Assembly: GCF_000685355.1 (NCBI RefSeq)
Contig: NZ_JHET01000007.1
Location: forward strand, 310,001-374,000
Reading direction: 5' to 3'
DNA length: 64,000 nucleotides
From: Microbacterium sp. CH12i
GTDB lineage: Bacteria; Actinomycetota; Actinomycetes; Actinomycetales; Microbacteriaceae
Shown: positions 1 to 8,512 of the stretch, piece by piece
How positions within the stretch are numbered: the first letter of the stretch is position 1
Layout of the letters: each line of letters opens with the position of its first letter
Notes under the pieces: model-generated
What the model was told of the DNA's origin: nothing
What the model saw: the letters and a program-made list of their open reading frames with translations, nothing else
The model's database searches: none
Made by a program: the position numbers and the translations under genes

Positions 1-447
1 CAACGTCTGCGCACCGATGATGATCTGCAACGGCGCGATGCGTTTCTCGATGGGATCGAAGGGAGCGCCTTCCTCGCCGCGCCACACGCGTACGAAGTCG
101 CCCGGCTGCGCGCCGCGTGCGTAGATGACGCCGGTCTCGCGATAGCTCGGGAAGACGAAGTCGATCGGGTCGAGCGCACGCGCTGTACCGATCTGTGCGG
201 CTTCCTGGCCATTGCAGGGAGCCCAGAGGCCGAGCTGTCCCTGACGCTGCAACGCCACGCCTTCGGCGTCAATGCGGCGGAGGATGATCATGTCGCGGTA
301 GAGCGCGCGCAGCTGCGCGGCATCGACATCGGCGACGAACGGATCGAGATCGGGGTTCTTCTGACGAGTTCCGTCCGGGGCGAGAATTCGCTCGGTGAGC
401 TCGAGATCCTGCGTGGTGTCTGCGATCGGGGTGGTCTGCGGTGACAT
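1..447 (-). CDS. 2-oxo-acid (pyruvate or branched-chain) dehydrogenase E1 component, alpha subunit, 5' part only
   Basis: N-terminal 149 codons of a thiamine-diphosphate E1 alpha subunit; the rest lies beyond position 1. The E1 alpha/beta heterotetramer decarboxylates a 2-oxo acid and passes the acyl group to the E2 lipoyl domain. Visible family sequence includes YRDMIILRRIDAEGVALQRQ, then GLWAPCNGQEAAQIGTARAL and the FPSYRETGVI segment. Two ATG codons are adjacent (450 and 447); AGGAGG sits only 3 nt from the first but about 6 nt from the second, so 447 is chosen. The divergent Lrp/AsnC regulator at 616 is a common neighbour of branched-chain or pyruvate dehydrogenase operons and may control it. 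Substrate (pyruvate versus branched-chain 2-oxo acids) cannot be decided from this fragment. Confidence 0.88.
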   Translation of the reverse strand, partial: MSPQTTPIADTTQDLELTERILAPDGTRQKNPDLDPFVADVDAAQLRALYRDMIILRRIDAEGVALQRQGQLGLWAPCNGQEAAQIGTARALDPIDFVFPSYRETGVIYARGAQPGDFVRVWRGEEGAPFDPIEKRIAPLQIIIGAQTL

Positions 448-615
448 CATCGTCCTCCTGTCAGGTGGCTCCCTCGTGAGGAGTTGCACGCCTGCACCGA
501 CATCATCATCGGATACCTCGAGGGTACGTCTGTTGATCAGCACGCTCAAGCATTCCGCGAGCAATTGAGCATGTTGCCCACTTATCGCCCACCGCCACTG
601 CTAATCTTTGGCACT

Positions 616-1089
616 ATGTCAGCTCTGGACCGTGTCGACCTCGAACTCCTCGCCGCGCTTGCCGATGATCCGCGCACGACCATCGTCGCGCTCGCCGAGG
701 CACTCGGCCTTTCCCGCAACACCATCCAGGCGCGGATGGCGAGACTCGAGCAAACAGGGGTGTTCCTGTCCTATGAGCGCTCTTTCTCCCCCGAGGTGCT
801 CGGCTTCCCGCTGCAAGCCTTCATCAACATCGGCCTGCGACAGATCGACCTCCCCCGAATCGTCAACGAACTCTCACGAATTCCAGAGGTCGTGCAGGCG
901 CACGGGCTGAGTGGCTCGATCGACATCCTCGCCCGCGTCGCGTGCCGTGACGCACGTCACCTCTTCGACACGGATGCCCGAATCCTCTCGATAGAGGGAG
1001 TCGAGCGCACGGAGACATCACTGGCAATGGGAGAGATCATCCCCTTCCGCGTAGCGGGACTTATCGGCCTCGCGCGACGGGAATCCTGA
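616..1089 (+). CDS. Lrp/AsnC family transcriptional regulator
   Basis: 157-aa DNA-binding regulator. Residues about 4-50 form the AsnC-type winged HTH (LAALADDPRTTIVALAEALG, then SRNTIQARMARLE), followed by an effector-binding RAM/AsnC beta-alpha-beta domain to the end. The ATG at 616 gives the usual family length and N terminus (MSALDRVD); an open frame extends upstream to 484 but lacks family sequence. No Shine-Dalgarno precedes 616, and a TAATCT -10-like hexamer lies at 602-607, so a leaderless mRNA is possible. It is divergent from the E1 alpha gene, its likely target. Its 3' end overlaps the convergent hydrolase gene by 29 bp. Confidence 0.9.
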   Translation: MSALDRVDLELLAALADDPRTTIVALAEALGLSRNTIQARMARLEQTGVFLSYERSFSPEVLGFPLQAFINIGLRQIDLPRIVNELSRIPEVVQAHGLSGSIDILARVACRDARHLFDTDARILSIEGVERTETSLAMGEIIPFRVAGLIGLARRES

Positions 1090-1995
1090 GGAATCGACGG
1101 ATCGCTCCCGCGGCTTCTGCGGGAGTCTCGTAGTGGATGAGATGGCCGACGTCGGCAATTTCGACGAGCTCAGCATCGGGGAACATCCCGGCGAGGCGCC
1201 GTTCGGCCTCGATGGGAGTGATGTCGTCCTTCTGTGCGGCCACCAGGAGCGTGGGTACGTCGATACTTGGCGCGAACGCCCGCACATCGTTTGACACGCT
1301 CGCAACGAAGGCATCCCGCAGCACATCCCGATCGGCGAAATCCGAGAAATAGGTATCGTGCTGGTCGTGAATGAAACGACGAAGCGTCGGGTCGTTCGTC
1401 TTGGCCATCGTGACACTCATGATGCGCACAACCAGGTTGTTGCGCAGCAGGGCAGTGCCGAGCGTGGCCGGCAGCTTCGCTCCTAAGTCGTAGTAGAGCA
1501 CCGCGAGCCGTGTCATCAGGCCCTTTGGGCCTTCCAGCGCGGGGGCACCGATCGGATTGAGGAGGATGAGTCGGGGCGTCTCCAGCCCACCGGCGACCGC
1601 TGCCGACGCACGATGGACCCGAATGAGTGGCCGAGTATCACGGCACCTGGCGCAACAGCTGCGGTGAAATCGCGCAGCCAGCCGGCGTACTCCTCAAGAT
1701 CATGTGTGCGTCCGGGAATCGGTTCTGTTTCGCCGAACCCTGGCAGGTCTGGTGCGATCACCCGCACTTCGGGGAGATAGGCGAGCACCGGCTCTAGCCC
1801 GTGATGGTCGCCTCTAAAGCCGTGGACGGCAATGACGGTGGTGACGTCACTCTCGGCCCGTGAGTCGCTCTCGACCCCGGAGCCCGTCGAAGGGCCGTAC
1901 ACCCAGTAAACCGTCGTGCCGCCACGAACTTCGACCTCACGCCGCTCGATCGGAAGGCGGCTCAGCCGCTCAGCGTAAGGCGAGTACACGGGCAT
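1061..1995 (-). CDS. alpha/beta-fold hydrolase (frameshifted as sequenced)
   Basis: About 311-aa single-domain alpha/beta hydrolase. The N-terminal half carries the oxyanion region VIAVHGFRGDHHG, the strand-turn VRVIAPDLPGFGETEP and the nucleophile elbow GHSFGS (Ser about residue 124). The C-terminal half, in another frame, carries DVPTLLVAAQKDDITP and the catalytic-His segment DVGHLIHYETP. The frame breaks near 1609, right after GHSFGSIV: GTGCG would read on correctly as GTGGCG, so one G is missing. Once repaired, family-like sequence (ASAAVAGGLETPRLILLNPI) continues uninterrupted. Substrate unknown. ATG 1995 gives MPVYSPYAERL. Probably a sequencing error rather than a pseudogene. Confidence 0.82.
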
Positions 1996-2056
1996 GCGTC
2001 CAGTCTACGGGCGAGCCTAAGACGCGTTGTCCGAGGCCCTCTCTAACGTGAGGTTC

Positions 2057-2773
2057 ATGACAATCGATCTGGAACTTCCCGGCTGGCTCAGTCGCGTCGG
2101 CGTCTTCGATCTCGAGACAACCGGAGTCGACGTCACGGTTGACCGCATCGTCACTGCGCATGTTGGCGTGCTCGACGCGAAGGGGCATCAGATCGCCGCG
2201 CGCTCCTGGCTCGCCGACCCCGGCGTTCCTATCCCGGATGGTGCTGCTGCAGTCCACGGCATCAGCACCGAACACGCGCGCCGCGACGGCCGGGTTGCTC
2301 GCGAGGTCGTCGAAGAAGTCACCGAGTCTCTGCGGGCGCTCTTTGCACAGGGTGTGCCCGTCGTCGCGTACAACGCCTCCTACGATTTCTCGCTGCTCAC
2401 CCACGAATGCCTGCGCCACGGCATCCGTCCGTTGGATTCTCCCGGACCAATCATTGATCCGCTGGTGATCGACAAAGCTGTCGATCGGTATCGCAAGGGG
2501 AAGCGCACGCTCGAAGTCGTCGCCGCGCATTACAGCGTTCCGTTAGACGGCGCGCATGAAGCGGCCGCCGACGCGATTGCCGCAGGGCGCGTTGCACAGG
2601 CGATCGCAAGGGCATTCCCGCTCGCGGCTACCGCCCACGAGTTGCATACGCAGCAGATCGGTTGGGCACGCACACAGGCGGAGAGCCTGACGGAGTACTT
2701 CATCCGCATCGGGCGGCTTGACCCCGAAGAAGCGCTCGACGGCGCGTGGCCGGTTCGCGATGCACCCGCTTAA
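2057..2773 (+). CDS. DnaQ-like DEDDh 3'-5' exonuclease domain protein
   Basis: 238-aa exonuclease of the DnaQ/RNase T superfamily. Motif ExoI is VFDLETTGVD (residues about 16-25), ExoII is VAYNASYDFSLLTHE, and ExoIII is the HEAAADA segment (H-x-A-x-x-D) near residue 170, so all four acidic residues and the histidine are present. Stand-alone actinobacterial versions are usually annotated as DNA polymerase III epsilon-like exonucleases; an actual polymerase role is not shown. ATG 2057 is chosen over the upstream GTG at 2027 because GTGAGG lies just before it. It ends at a strong bidirectional terminator shared with rpmE2. Confidence 0.85.
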   Translation: MTIDLELPGWLSRVGVFDLETTGVDVTVDRIVTAHVGVLDAKGHQIAARSWLADPGVPIPDGAAAVHGISTEHARRDGRVAREVVEEVTESLRALFAQGVPVVAYNASYDFSLLTHECLRHGIRPLDSPGPIIDPLVIDKAVDRYRKGKRTLEVVAAHYSVPLDGAHEAAADAIAAGRVAQAIARAFPLAATAHELHTQQIGWARTQAESLTEYFIRIGRLDPEEALDGAWPVRDAPA

Positions 2774-2806
2774 TGCTGACGTTAAATGCAGACGCGATAG
2801 AAACGA

Positions 2807-2837
2807 CGAAAGGCCCCGCACAATGCGGGGCCTTTCG
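2807..2837. terminator. bidirectional intrinsic terminator
   Basis: A perfect 13-bp stem, CGAAAGGCCCCGC pairing with GCGGGGCCTTTCG, with a 5-nt loop, sits between the convergent exonuclease and rpmE2 genes. U-runs are short, but position and stem strength support termination for both strands. Confidence 0.8.
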
Positions 2838-2852
2838 TGCTGCGGGAGCTGC

Positions 2853-3107
2853 TTACTTGCTGCCGCCAAAGCCCTTGAAGCGCTGGTTGAACTTCTCGAC
2901 ACGACCGGCCGAGTCCATGATGCGCTGCTTGCCCGTGTAGAACGGGTGCGAAGCCGAGGAGATCTCGACGTCGATGACGGGGTACTCGACGCCGTCGAGC
3001 TCCATCGTCTTGTCGCTCGTAACCGTCGAGCGGGTGAGGAAGGTCTCGCCCGAGCCGAGGTCGCGAAACACGATGTCCTTGTAGTCGGGGTGAATGTCAG
3101 TCTTCAT
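2853..3107 (-). CDS. rpmE2: 50S ribosomal protein L31 type B
   Basis: 84-aa zinc-independent L31 paralogue (type B). The sequence begins [16 protein letters not shown] and has the family core [11 protein letters not shown] and the C-terminal end RFKGFGGSK. It lacks the CxxC pairs of type A L31, so it does not bind zinc; such forms are often induced by zinc limitation through Zur. A 14-nt palindrome lies in its upstream region. The gene ends at the terminator at 2807-2837. Confidence 0.96.
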   Translation of the reverse strand: MKTDIHPDYKDIVFRDLGSGETFLTRSTVTSDKTMELDGVEYPVIDVEISSASHPFYTGKQRIMDSAGRVEKFNQRFKGFGGSK

Positions 3108-3152
3108 GCGGAATCCTTGGCTTGCGGGGTACGTACAGAAATGAAGTCAGAG

Positions 3153-3166
3153 GGTGCAGATGCACC
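3153..3166. promoter_or_regulatory. palindrome upstream of rpmE2, possible operator
   Basis: GGTGCAGATGCACC (6-bp arms, 2-bp centre) lies about 46 bp upstream of the rpmE2 start. On the minus strand a TTGACC hexamer (3175-3170) stands just before it, so it could overlap a promoter. It does not look like an AT-rich Zur box, and no regulator is assigned. Confidence 0.3.
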
Positions 3167-3193
3167 AAGGGTCAACTCTAGCAGATCTTACGG

Positions 3194-3979
3194 TCAAGAC
3201 GTGGCGCGCGCCGCGTAGCGGCCGCCGTCGACGTTCAGCACAATCGGCATGCCGAACGCCTCGGTGAGGGCATCCGCCGTCAGAGTTTCTTCGATCGGAC
3301 CGGCTGCGACGATAGCGCCGTCACGCATCAGGAGCACATGCGTGAACCCCACCGGAATCTCTTCGACGTGGTGAGTGACCATGACCATGGCCGGAGTGGT
3401 CGGTGAGGAGGCATAGCCGCTGAGGAGGCTGAGAAGCTCTTCACGCGCACCCAGGTCAAGCGACGCGGTCGGCTCGTCGAGCAGCAGCAGCTCAGGGTCG
3501 GTCATAACGGCTCGTGCAATCTGCACGCGCTTCTGCTCGCCATCGCTGAGGGTTCCGAACGTGCGGTCAGCCAGGTGATCGAGCTTCCACTCCCCCAGCA
3601 CACGCAGCGCGCGACGCTCGTCGATGTTCTCGTACTGCTCGTTCCACCGCCCCATCACCGAGAATGCGGCAGTGAGCACGACGTTCAGGACGGTCTCGTC
3701 GCTCGGGAGCTGCTTCGCCATCGCTGAGGATGCGAAGCCGATCCGCGGACGCAGTTCGAAGACGTCGGTACGCCCGAGCGTCTCGCCGAGAACCGTAACG
3801 GTTCCCGCGGTGGGGTGCATGAGGGTGTCTGCCAACTGCAACAGGGTTGTCTTGCCCGCACCGTTCGGTCCGAGCACCACCCAACGCTGATCATCTGCGA
3901 CCTGCCAGGTCACATGATCGACGATATTGCGCCCGTCACGGCGCACGACAACATCAGTGAAATCAAGAGCACTCGGCAT
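3194..3979 (-). CDS. ABC transporter ATP-binding protein
   Basis: 261-aa stand-alone nucleotide-binding domain. Walker A is GPNGAGKTT (residues about 37-45), the ABC signature is a variant TLSDGEQKR, Walker B is LLLLDEPTASLD and the switch histidine is in MVTHHVEEIP. The form resembles the YlmA-type iron/molybdate-like ATPases that sit alone in many Gram-positive genomes. No permease gene is next to it, so its partner, if any, is elsewhere. It ends 86 bp before the rpmE2 start and reads in the same direction. Confidence 0.88.
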   Translation of the reverse strand: MPSALDFTDVVVRRDGRNIVDHVTWQVADDQRWVVLGPNGAGKTTLLQLADTLMHPTAGTVTVLGETLGRTDVFELRPRIGFASSAMAKQLPSDETVLNVVLTAAFSVMGRWNEQYENIDERRALRVLGEWKLDHLADRTFGTLSDGEQKRVQIARAVMTDPELLLLDEPTASLDLGAREELLSLLSGYASSPTTPAMVMVTHHVEEIPVGFTHVLLMRDGAIVAAGPIEETLTADALTEAFGMPIVLNVDGGRYAARATS

Positions 3980-3996
3980 ACCCCCAGCCTATCCGC

Positions 3997-5180
3997 TCAA
4001 GAGGTGAGCTCTGCGTAGAGCGCCCGCGTGGTGTCGGCAATCGCACCCCAGCTGAACTCTCGCGTCGCGCGGTCACGGCCAGCTGCGCCGTATGCCGCCG
4101 CGCGCTCTGGGTCCAGCGCGACTTCGGTGAGTGTGCGAGCCAGGTCCGCGACGTAGCGCTCGGGGTCGACGGGAGTCCCTGTTCCGTCTTGCACCTGTTC
4201 GATCGGCACCAGCCGGCCGGTGATGCCATCATCGACAACCTCCGGAATGCCTCCGGTCGCAGTGCCCACAACAGCGGCCCCGCATGCCATGGCTTCGAGG
4301 TTCACAATGCCGAGGGGTTCGTACACCGAAGGACAGACGAACGTCGTGGCGGCGGTGAGAATCGCCGAAAGCTCGTCCCGTGGCAGCATCCGCTCAATCC
4401 AGATGACCCCGTCGCGGGTCTGCTGCAGAAGCCGCACACCTTCCTGTACCTCCGCCATGATCTCGGGCGTGCTGGTGCTCCGGCACAGAGCACCAGTTGC
4501 ACTTCAGGTGGCAGTTGCGCCGCGGCGCGCAGCAGATACGGCAGACCCTTCTGGCGCGTTATCCGGCCCACGAAGACCACGGACGGGCGGCTCGGGTCCA
4601 TACCGATGCTCGAGAGGAACGCGGCATTCTGAACCGGGCGCCAACGCTCGACATCGATGCCGTTGTGGATGACGCGCACCCGGGCAGGGTCAACCTGCGG
4701 GTAGCTCCGCAGAATGTCGGCGCGCATGCCTGCGGACACCGCAATGATCGCGGCGGCGTTCTCGTAGGCAAGCTTCTCGATGCCACTCGATACGGCGTAG
4801 CCCCCACCGAGCTGCTCGGCCTTCCATGGACGAAGCGGCTCGAGGCTGTGGGCAGTGAGCACATGAGGGATGCCGTGCAGCTGAGATGCGATGTGTCCCG
4901 CGAAGTTCGCGTACCAAGTGTGGCTGTGCACGAGGTCGGCTCCGGCGACGTCACCCACCATCGCAAGGTCTGTTCCCAGCGTCTGTATTGCGGGGTTTGC
5001 AGAGGCAAGCTCGGCGGGCGTGCGGTAGGCACGGGTGCCTGCCTCATCGCGATCTGCACCGAATGCACGCACCTGGACATCGATTGATTCACGTAGCGCA
5101 GAGACGAGCTCTGCAACGTGCACGCCGGCCCCTCCGTAGATCTCCGGTGGGTACTCCTTGGTAATCATGTCGACTCGCAT
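3997..5180 (-). CDS. glgA: actinobacterial glycogen synthase / alpha-maltose-1-phosphate synthase type GT4 (frameshifted as sequenced)
   Basis: About 394-aa GT-B glycosyltransferase using ADP-glucose. The N terminus has MRVDMITKEYPPEIYGGAGV with the donor-binding loop; later segments are VIHNGIDVERW, VVFVGRITRQKGL and the nucleotide-sugar motif CPSVYEPLGIVNLEAMACG. In mycobacteria the orthologue, also divergent from glgC, is GlgM, which makes maltose-1-phosphate, so glgM may be the truer name. The frame breaks near 4471: CCAGCACG is restored to GAPDTPEI by one added base. N-terminal reading frame runs 5180 to about 4471 and the C-terminal frame ends at 3997. Starts are only 46 bp from glgC, so the two promoters must interlock. 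Confidence 0.86.
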
Positions 5181-5226
5181 GACTGAACGCTAGTACAGCG
5201 ACGCGTTCGGGATCTATGGTGGAGCC

Positions 5227-6470
5227 ATGGCGGTCCCAAAGAAGGTTTTCGGAATCATCCTCGCCGGCGGCGAAGGCAAACGACTCATGCCCCTCACAGC
5301 AGATCGGGCAAAGCCCGCTGTGCCCTTCGGAGGCCAGTATCGGCTGATTGACTTCGCGATATCGAATCTGATTAATTCCGGGCTGAGACAGGTCGTGGTC
5401 CTCACCCAGTACAAGTCGCACAGCCTCGACCGGCACATCTCGCAAACGTGGCGGATGTCCGCCCTGCTTGACTCGTATGTGACTTCGGTTCCTGCCCAGC
5501 AGCGGCTGGGGAAGCGATGGTTTTCGGGTTCAGCCGACGCAATTCTGCAGAGTCTGAACCTCGTCAATGACGAGAAGCCCGACATCGTGATTGTGATCGG
5601 CGCCGACCACGTCTACCGGATGGACTTCCGACAGATGCTCAAGGCGCATATCGCATCCGGCGCGAAGGCGACGGTCGCCGGCATCCGCCAGCCGATCGCG
5701 CTTGCGAACCAGTTCGGTGTCATCGACGCGGATCCGGATGGATCTGGACGCATCCGCGCGTTCCTGGAGAAGCCGGCAGACCCCGAAGGTCTGGTCGATT
5801 CTCCGCATGAAGTGCTCGCATCGATGGGTAACTACATCTTCGATGCCGACGCGCTGATCGAGGCTGTCGAAAAGGATGGCGAGATGCGACCTCGAGCCAC
5901 GACATGGGCGGCGACATCATCCCGTACTTCGTCGATCGCGGTGAAGCCGGCTACTACGACATGAAGCAGAACGACGTGCCAGGTTCGTCGCCGCGCGATC
6001 GTGCGTACTGGCGCGACGTGGGGACGATCGATTCGTTCTTCGACGCGCACATGGACCTGATCTCGACGCTCCCGATCTTCAACCTGTACAACACCGCGTG
6101 GCCGATCCGCACGCAGAGCGTGAACGCCCCGCCGGCGAAGTTCGTCCGCGATGCCGTCGGTCGCATCGGCAACACGATCGACTCGATCGTCTCGCTGGGT
6201 TCGGTGCTGTCTGGTACACATTTGGAACGCAGCGTCGTCGGTCCAGGAACGCTCGCTGCAGGGGGTTCGACAATCACCGATTCGGTGCTGTTCGACCATG
6301 TTCACGTCGGCCAGGGCGCCCGCATCCACCGCGCAGTGCTCGACAAGAACGTCGTGCTCCTCGATGGCGCAACCGTCGGGGTCGACCGTGAACGCGACAT
6401 TGAACGAGGGTTCACGGTGACAGAGTCGGGCATCACGGTCGTGGGCAAGGGCGTGCAGGTCGAGCGCTGA
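5227..6470 (+). CDS. glgC: glucose-1-phosphate adenylyltransferase (frameshifted as sequenced)
   Basis: About 414-aa ADP-glucose pyrophosphorylase: ATP plus glucose-1-phosphate gives ADP-glucose and PPi, the committed step toward glycogen/maltose-1-phosphate. The nucleotidyltransferase signature [16 protein letters not shown] opens the protein; [10 protein letters not shown] and FGVIDAD follow, and the C-terminal left-handed beta-helix has the repeated hexapeptides expected. The frame breaks near 5884: GGCGAGATGCG needs one G to give [23 protein letters not shown] 5227 is preceded by GGTGGAG. It supplies the substrate of the divergent synthase. Confidence 0.88.
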
Positions 6471-6492
6471 GCTGCGCGCTACGCTCGATCGC

Positions 6493-7128
6493 GTGACCAC
6501 TGCGCGCTTCCTCATCGTCCTCGATGCCGATTCCACACTCATCCGCAACGAGGTGATTGAGCTTCTTGCTGATGAAGCAGGTCGCCGCGCGGAGGTGCAG
6601 GCTGCCACTGAGTCCGCGATGCGCGGTGAAATCGACTTCGCCACGAGCTTGCGTTCTCGCGTCGAGGCTCTCGCCGGAGTGTCCGTCGACGCCTTCGAAC
6701 GCGTACGCGTGCGGATTGAGCCGACGCCGGGTGTGCGCGAGCTCACAGCAGCCGTGCACGCACGTGGTGGTGTCGTCGGAGTCGTCTCTGGCGGCTTCCA
6801 CGAGATTCTTGATCACATCGCGCCGGAGCTCGGTGTCGACCGTTGGCGTGCGAATCGTCTCTCGATCGCCGACGGCATACTCACCGGTCGTGTCGACGGC
6901 GAAATCGTGGATGCCGCGGCGAAGGCGCATTCGCTGCAGGAATGGGCAGTCGAACTCGAGGTGCCCCTTCGCGCAACCATCGCGATCGGCGACGGTGCCA
7001 ACGACCTTCAGATGATGGCTGTGGCTGGCCTCGGCCTGGCCTTCAACGCGAAGCCCGCTGTGCGTGACGCAGCAAGTCTCGTGATCGGGCCACAAGACCT
7101 CAGTGAGGTCATCGCCCTGCTCCCATGA
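6493..7128 (+). CDS. serB: phosphoserine phosphatase
   Basis: 211-aa HAD-superfamily enzyme that hydrolyses L-phosphoserine in the last step of serine synthesis. Motif I is DADSTLI (nucleophilic Asp about residue 11), motif II is VVSGGF, the motif III lysine is in AAAKAHSL and motif IV is GDGANDLQMM. No ACT domain is present, as in the short actinobacterial form. Start GTG 6493 lies 22 bp after the glgC stop; no clear Shine-Dalgarno, so translation may be coupled or weak. Confidence 0.88.
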   Translation: MTTARFLIVLDADSTLIRNEVIELLADEAGRRAEVQAATESAMRGEIDFATSLRSRVEALAGVSVDAFERVRVRIEPTPGVRELTAAVHARGGVVGVVSGGFHEILDHIAPELGVDRWRANRLSIADGILTGRVDGEIVDAAAKAHSLQEWAVELEVPLRATIAIGDGANDLQMMAVAGLGLAFNAKPAVRDAASLVIGPQDLSEVIALLP

Positions 7129-7140
7129 GTCAGGTGAAGG

Positions 7141-7851
7141 TCAGTGTCCCATTCCGAGACCGCCGTCGACGGGGATGACAGCGCCTGAGATATAGGCGGC
7201 GTCATCGCCAGCAAGCCAAGTGACGACACCAGCGACTTCATCGGGGGTGGCAAAGCGCCCGGCCGGAATGCTGGCCTTGTATTGCTTCTGAGTCTCTTCC
7301 GGAAGCTCAGCGGTCATATCGGTTTCAATGAAGCCGGGGGCCACCACGTTTGCCGTGATGCCCCGTGCGCCCAGTTCACGCGTGAGCGAGCGGGCGAAAC
7401 CGACCAGGCCGCTTTTGGAGGCTGAGTAGTTCACCTGTCCGGCTGAGCCGTACAACCCGACGACACTCGAGATCAGAATCACACGGCCGAACCGGGCGCG
7501 CAGCATCGCCTTCGATGCGCGCTTGACGACGCGGAATGCGCCGCCCAGGTTAGTGGCGACAACGCTGTCGAAGTCATCTTCGCTCATACGCATGAGCAGA
7601 GTGTCCTTCGTGATACCGGCGTTCGCGACTACGACTTCCACCGGGCCGAGCTTCGCTTCGACCTCGGTGAACGCGGCGTCAATGGACGCAGCATCCGTCA
7701 CGTCAGCACGTACGGTGAGCGTGCCCTCCGGGCCCTCACCGCTGCGTGCCGTGACGGCCACACGATACCCGTCACGAACGAAACGTTCAGCGATGGCTCG
7801 ACCGATACCTCGGTTGCCACCGGTGACGAGGACGACGCGTTCTGAACTCAT
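7141..7851 (-). CDS. fabG: 3-oxoacyl-ACP reductase (SDR family)
   Basis: 236-aa classical short-chain dehydrogenase. The Rossmann motif is VLVTGGNRGIGRAIA, followed by NAG at VANAGIT and the catalytic Ser-Tyr-Lys set in ISSVVGLYGSAGQVNYSASK. The C-terminal end PVDGGLGMGH is typical of FabG, which reduces 3-oxoacyl-ACP with NADPH in fatty-acid elongation. ATG 7851 is chosen because GGAG lies 8 nt upstream; a GTG at 7860 overlaps that site. It stands alone and is convergent with serB (12-bp gap). Confidence 0.88.
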   Translation of the reverse strand: MSSERVVLVTGGNRGIGRAIAERFVRDGYRVAVTARSGEGPEGTLTVRADVTDAASIDAAFTEVEAKLGPVEVVVANAGITKDTLLMRMSEDDFDSVVATNLGGAFRVVKRASKAMLRARFGRVILISSVVGLYGSAGQVNYSASKSGLVGFARSLTRELGARGITANVVAPGFIETDMTAELPEETQKQYKASIPAGRFATPDEVAGVVTWLAGDDAAYISGAVIPVDGGLGMGH

Positions 7852-7964
7852 AATTCTCACTCCAAGGGCGCTCGGTCAGGGCTCGAGCCATCCTATCGGG
7901 GGCGTCTACGTGAGTGGCGGCGTAGGCGGCCATCGCACTCGCCGCGGCGTAGGCTGGAGGCATC

Positions 7965-8318
7965 GTGAAACACGTCCGTCATGCACCCGCTGTAACCTCC
8001 CTGCCGCAGGCTCCGCAGGATGAGGCGACGGCGCGCGTGCGCCGATACTGGATCACAATGGGCATCCGCATGGCCTGCTTCGCGCTCACCGTGCTCGTGA
8101 CGCCTTATGGCTGGTACACCTGGGTATTCGCTATCGCCGCGGCGGTGCTGCCCTACATTGCAGTCGTCTTCGCCAATGCGGTCAGCCCCACGGCGACGCC
8201 CGGAGCCGAGTCGCCGACCCAGCAGCTGACGGCCCCGCCCTCGCAAGAAACTCTCGACACCGGCGCGGACCCGAACGTCATCACGATCCAGGAAAAGCCC
8301 ACGGACGGCGAGCAGTGA
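7965..8318 (+). CDS. DUF3099 small membrane protein
   Basis: 117-aa actinobacterial protein with two hydrophobic helices (about residues 32-47 and 51-72, the latter around WYTWVFAIAAAVLPYIAVVF) and a Pro/Thr-rich polar tail. The pattern matches the DUF3099 family; function unknown. GTG 7965 has GGAGG five bases upstream. First gene of a three-gene unit joined by GTGA overlaps to the 65-aa protein and SURF1. Confidence 0.8.
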   Translation: MKHVRHAPAVTSLPQAPQDEATARVRRYWITMGIRMACFALTVLVTPYGWYTWVFAIAAAVLPYIAVVFANAVSPTATPGAESPTQQLTAPPSQETLDTGADPNVITIQEKPTDGEQ

Positions 8319-8512
8319 CCGCCGAGACCAAGTGCTCGCGGGCTGGATGCCACAGCTCCGCAACACAGCAAGTTGTTTGGCGCAATCCGCGCATCCACAC
8401 GGCCGACCGCGAGAAGATCTGGCTGGCCTGCGACGATCACGTCAAGTTCCTGCACGACTATCTCGCCGCACGTGGCTTCCCCGTGACTGTGCGTGAAGGG
8501 CTGCCGACGTGA
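8315..8512 (+). CDS. 65-aa Cys/His-containing conserved hypothetical protein
   Basis: Small soluble protein starting at a GTG that overlaps the DUF3099 stop (GTGA, 8315-8318) and ending in the GTGA that starts SURF1. It shows C-x4-C-H near the N terminus (KCSRAGCHSS), then ACDDHVKFLHDYL, a Cys/His arrangement that could bind one zinc ion. I do not recognise a function. Its tight coupling with DUF3099 and SURF1 suggests a role in the same membrane/cytochrome-oxidase context, which is inference only. Confidence 0.72.
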   Translation: MTAETKCSRAGCHSSATQQVVWRNPRIHTADREKIWLACDDHVKFLHDYLAARGFPVTVREGLPT

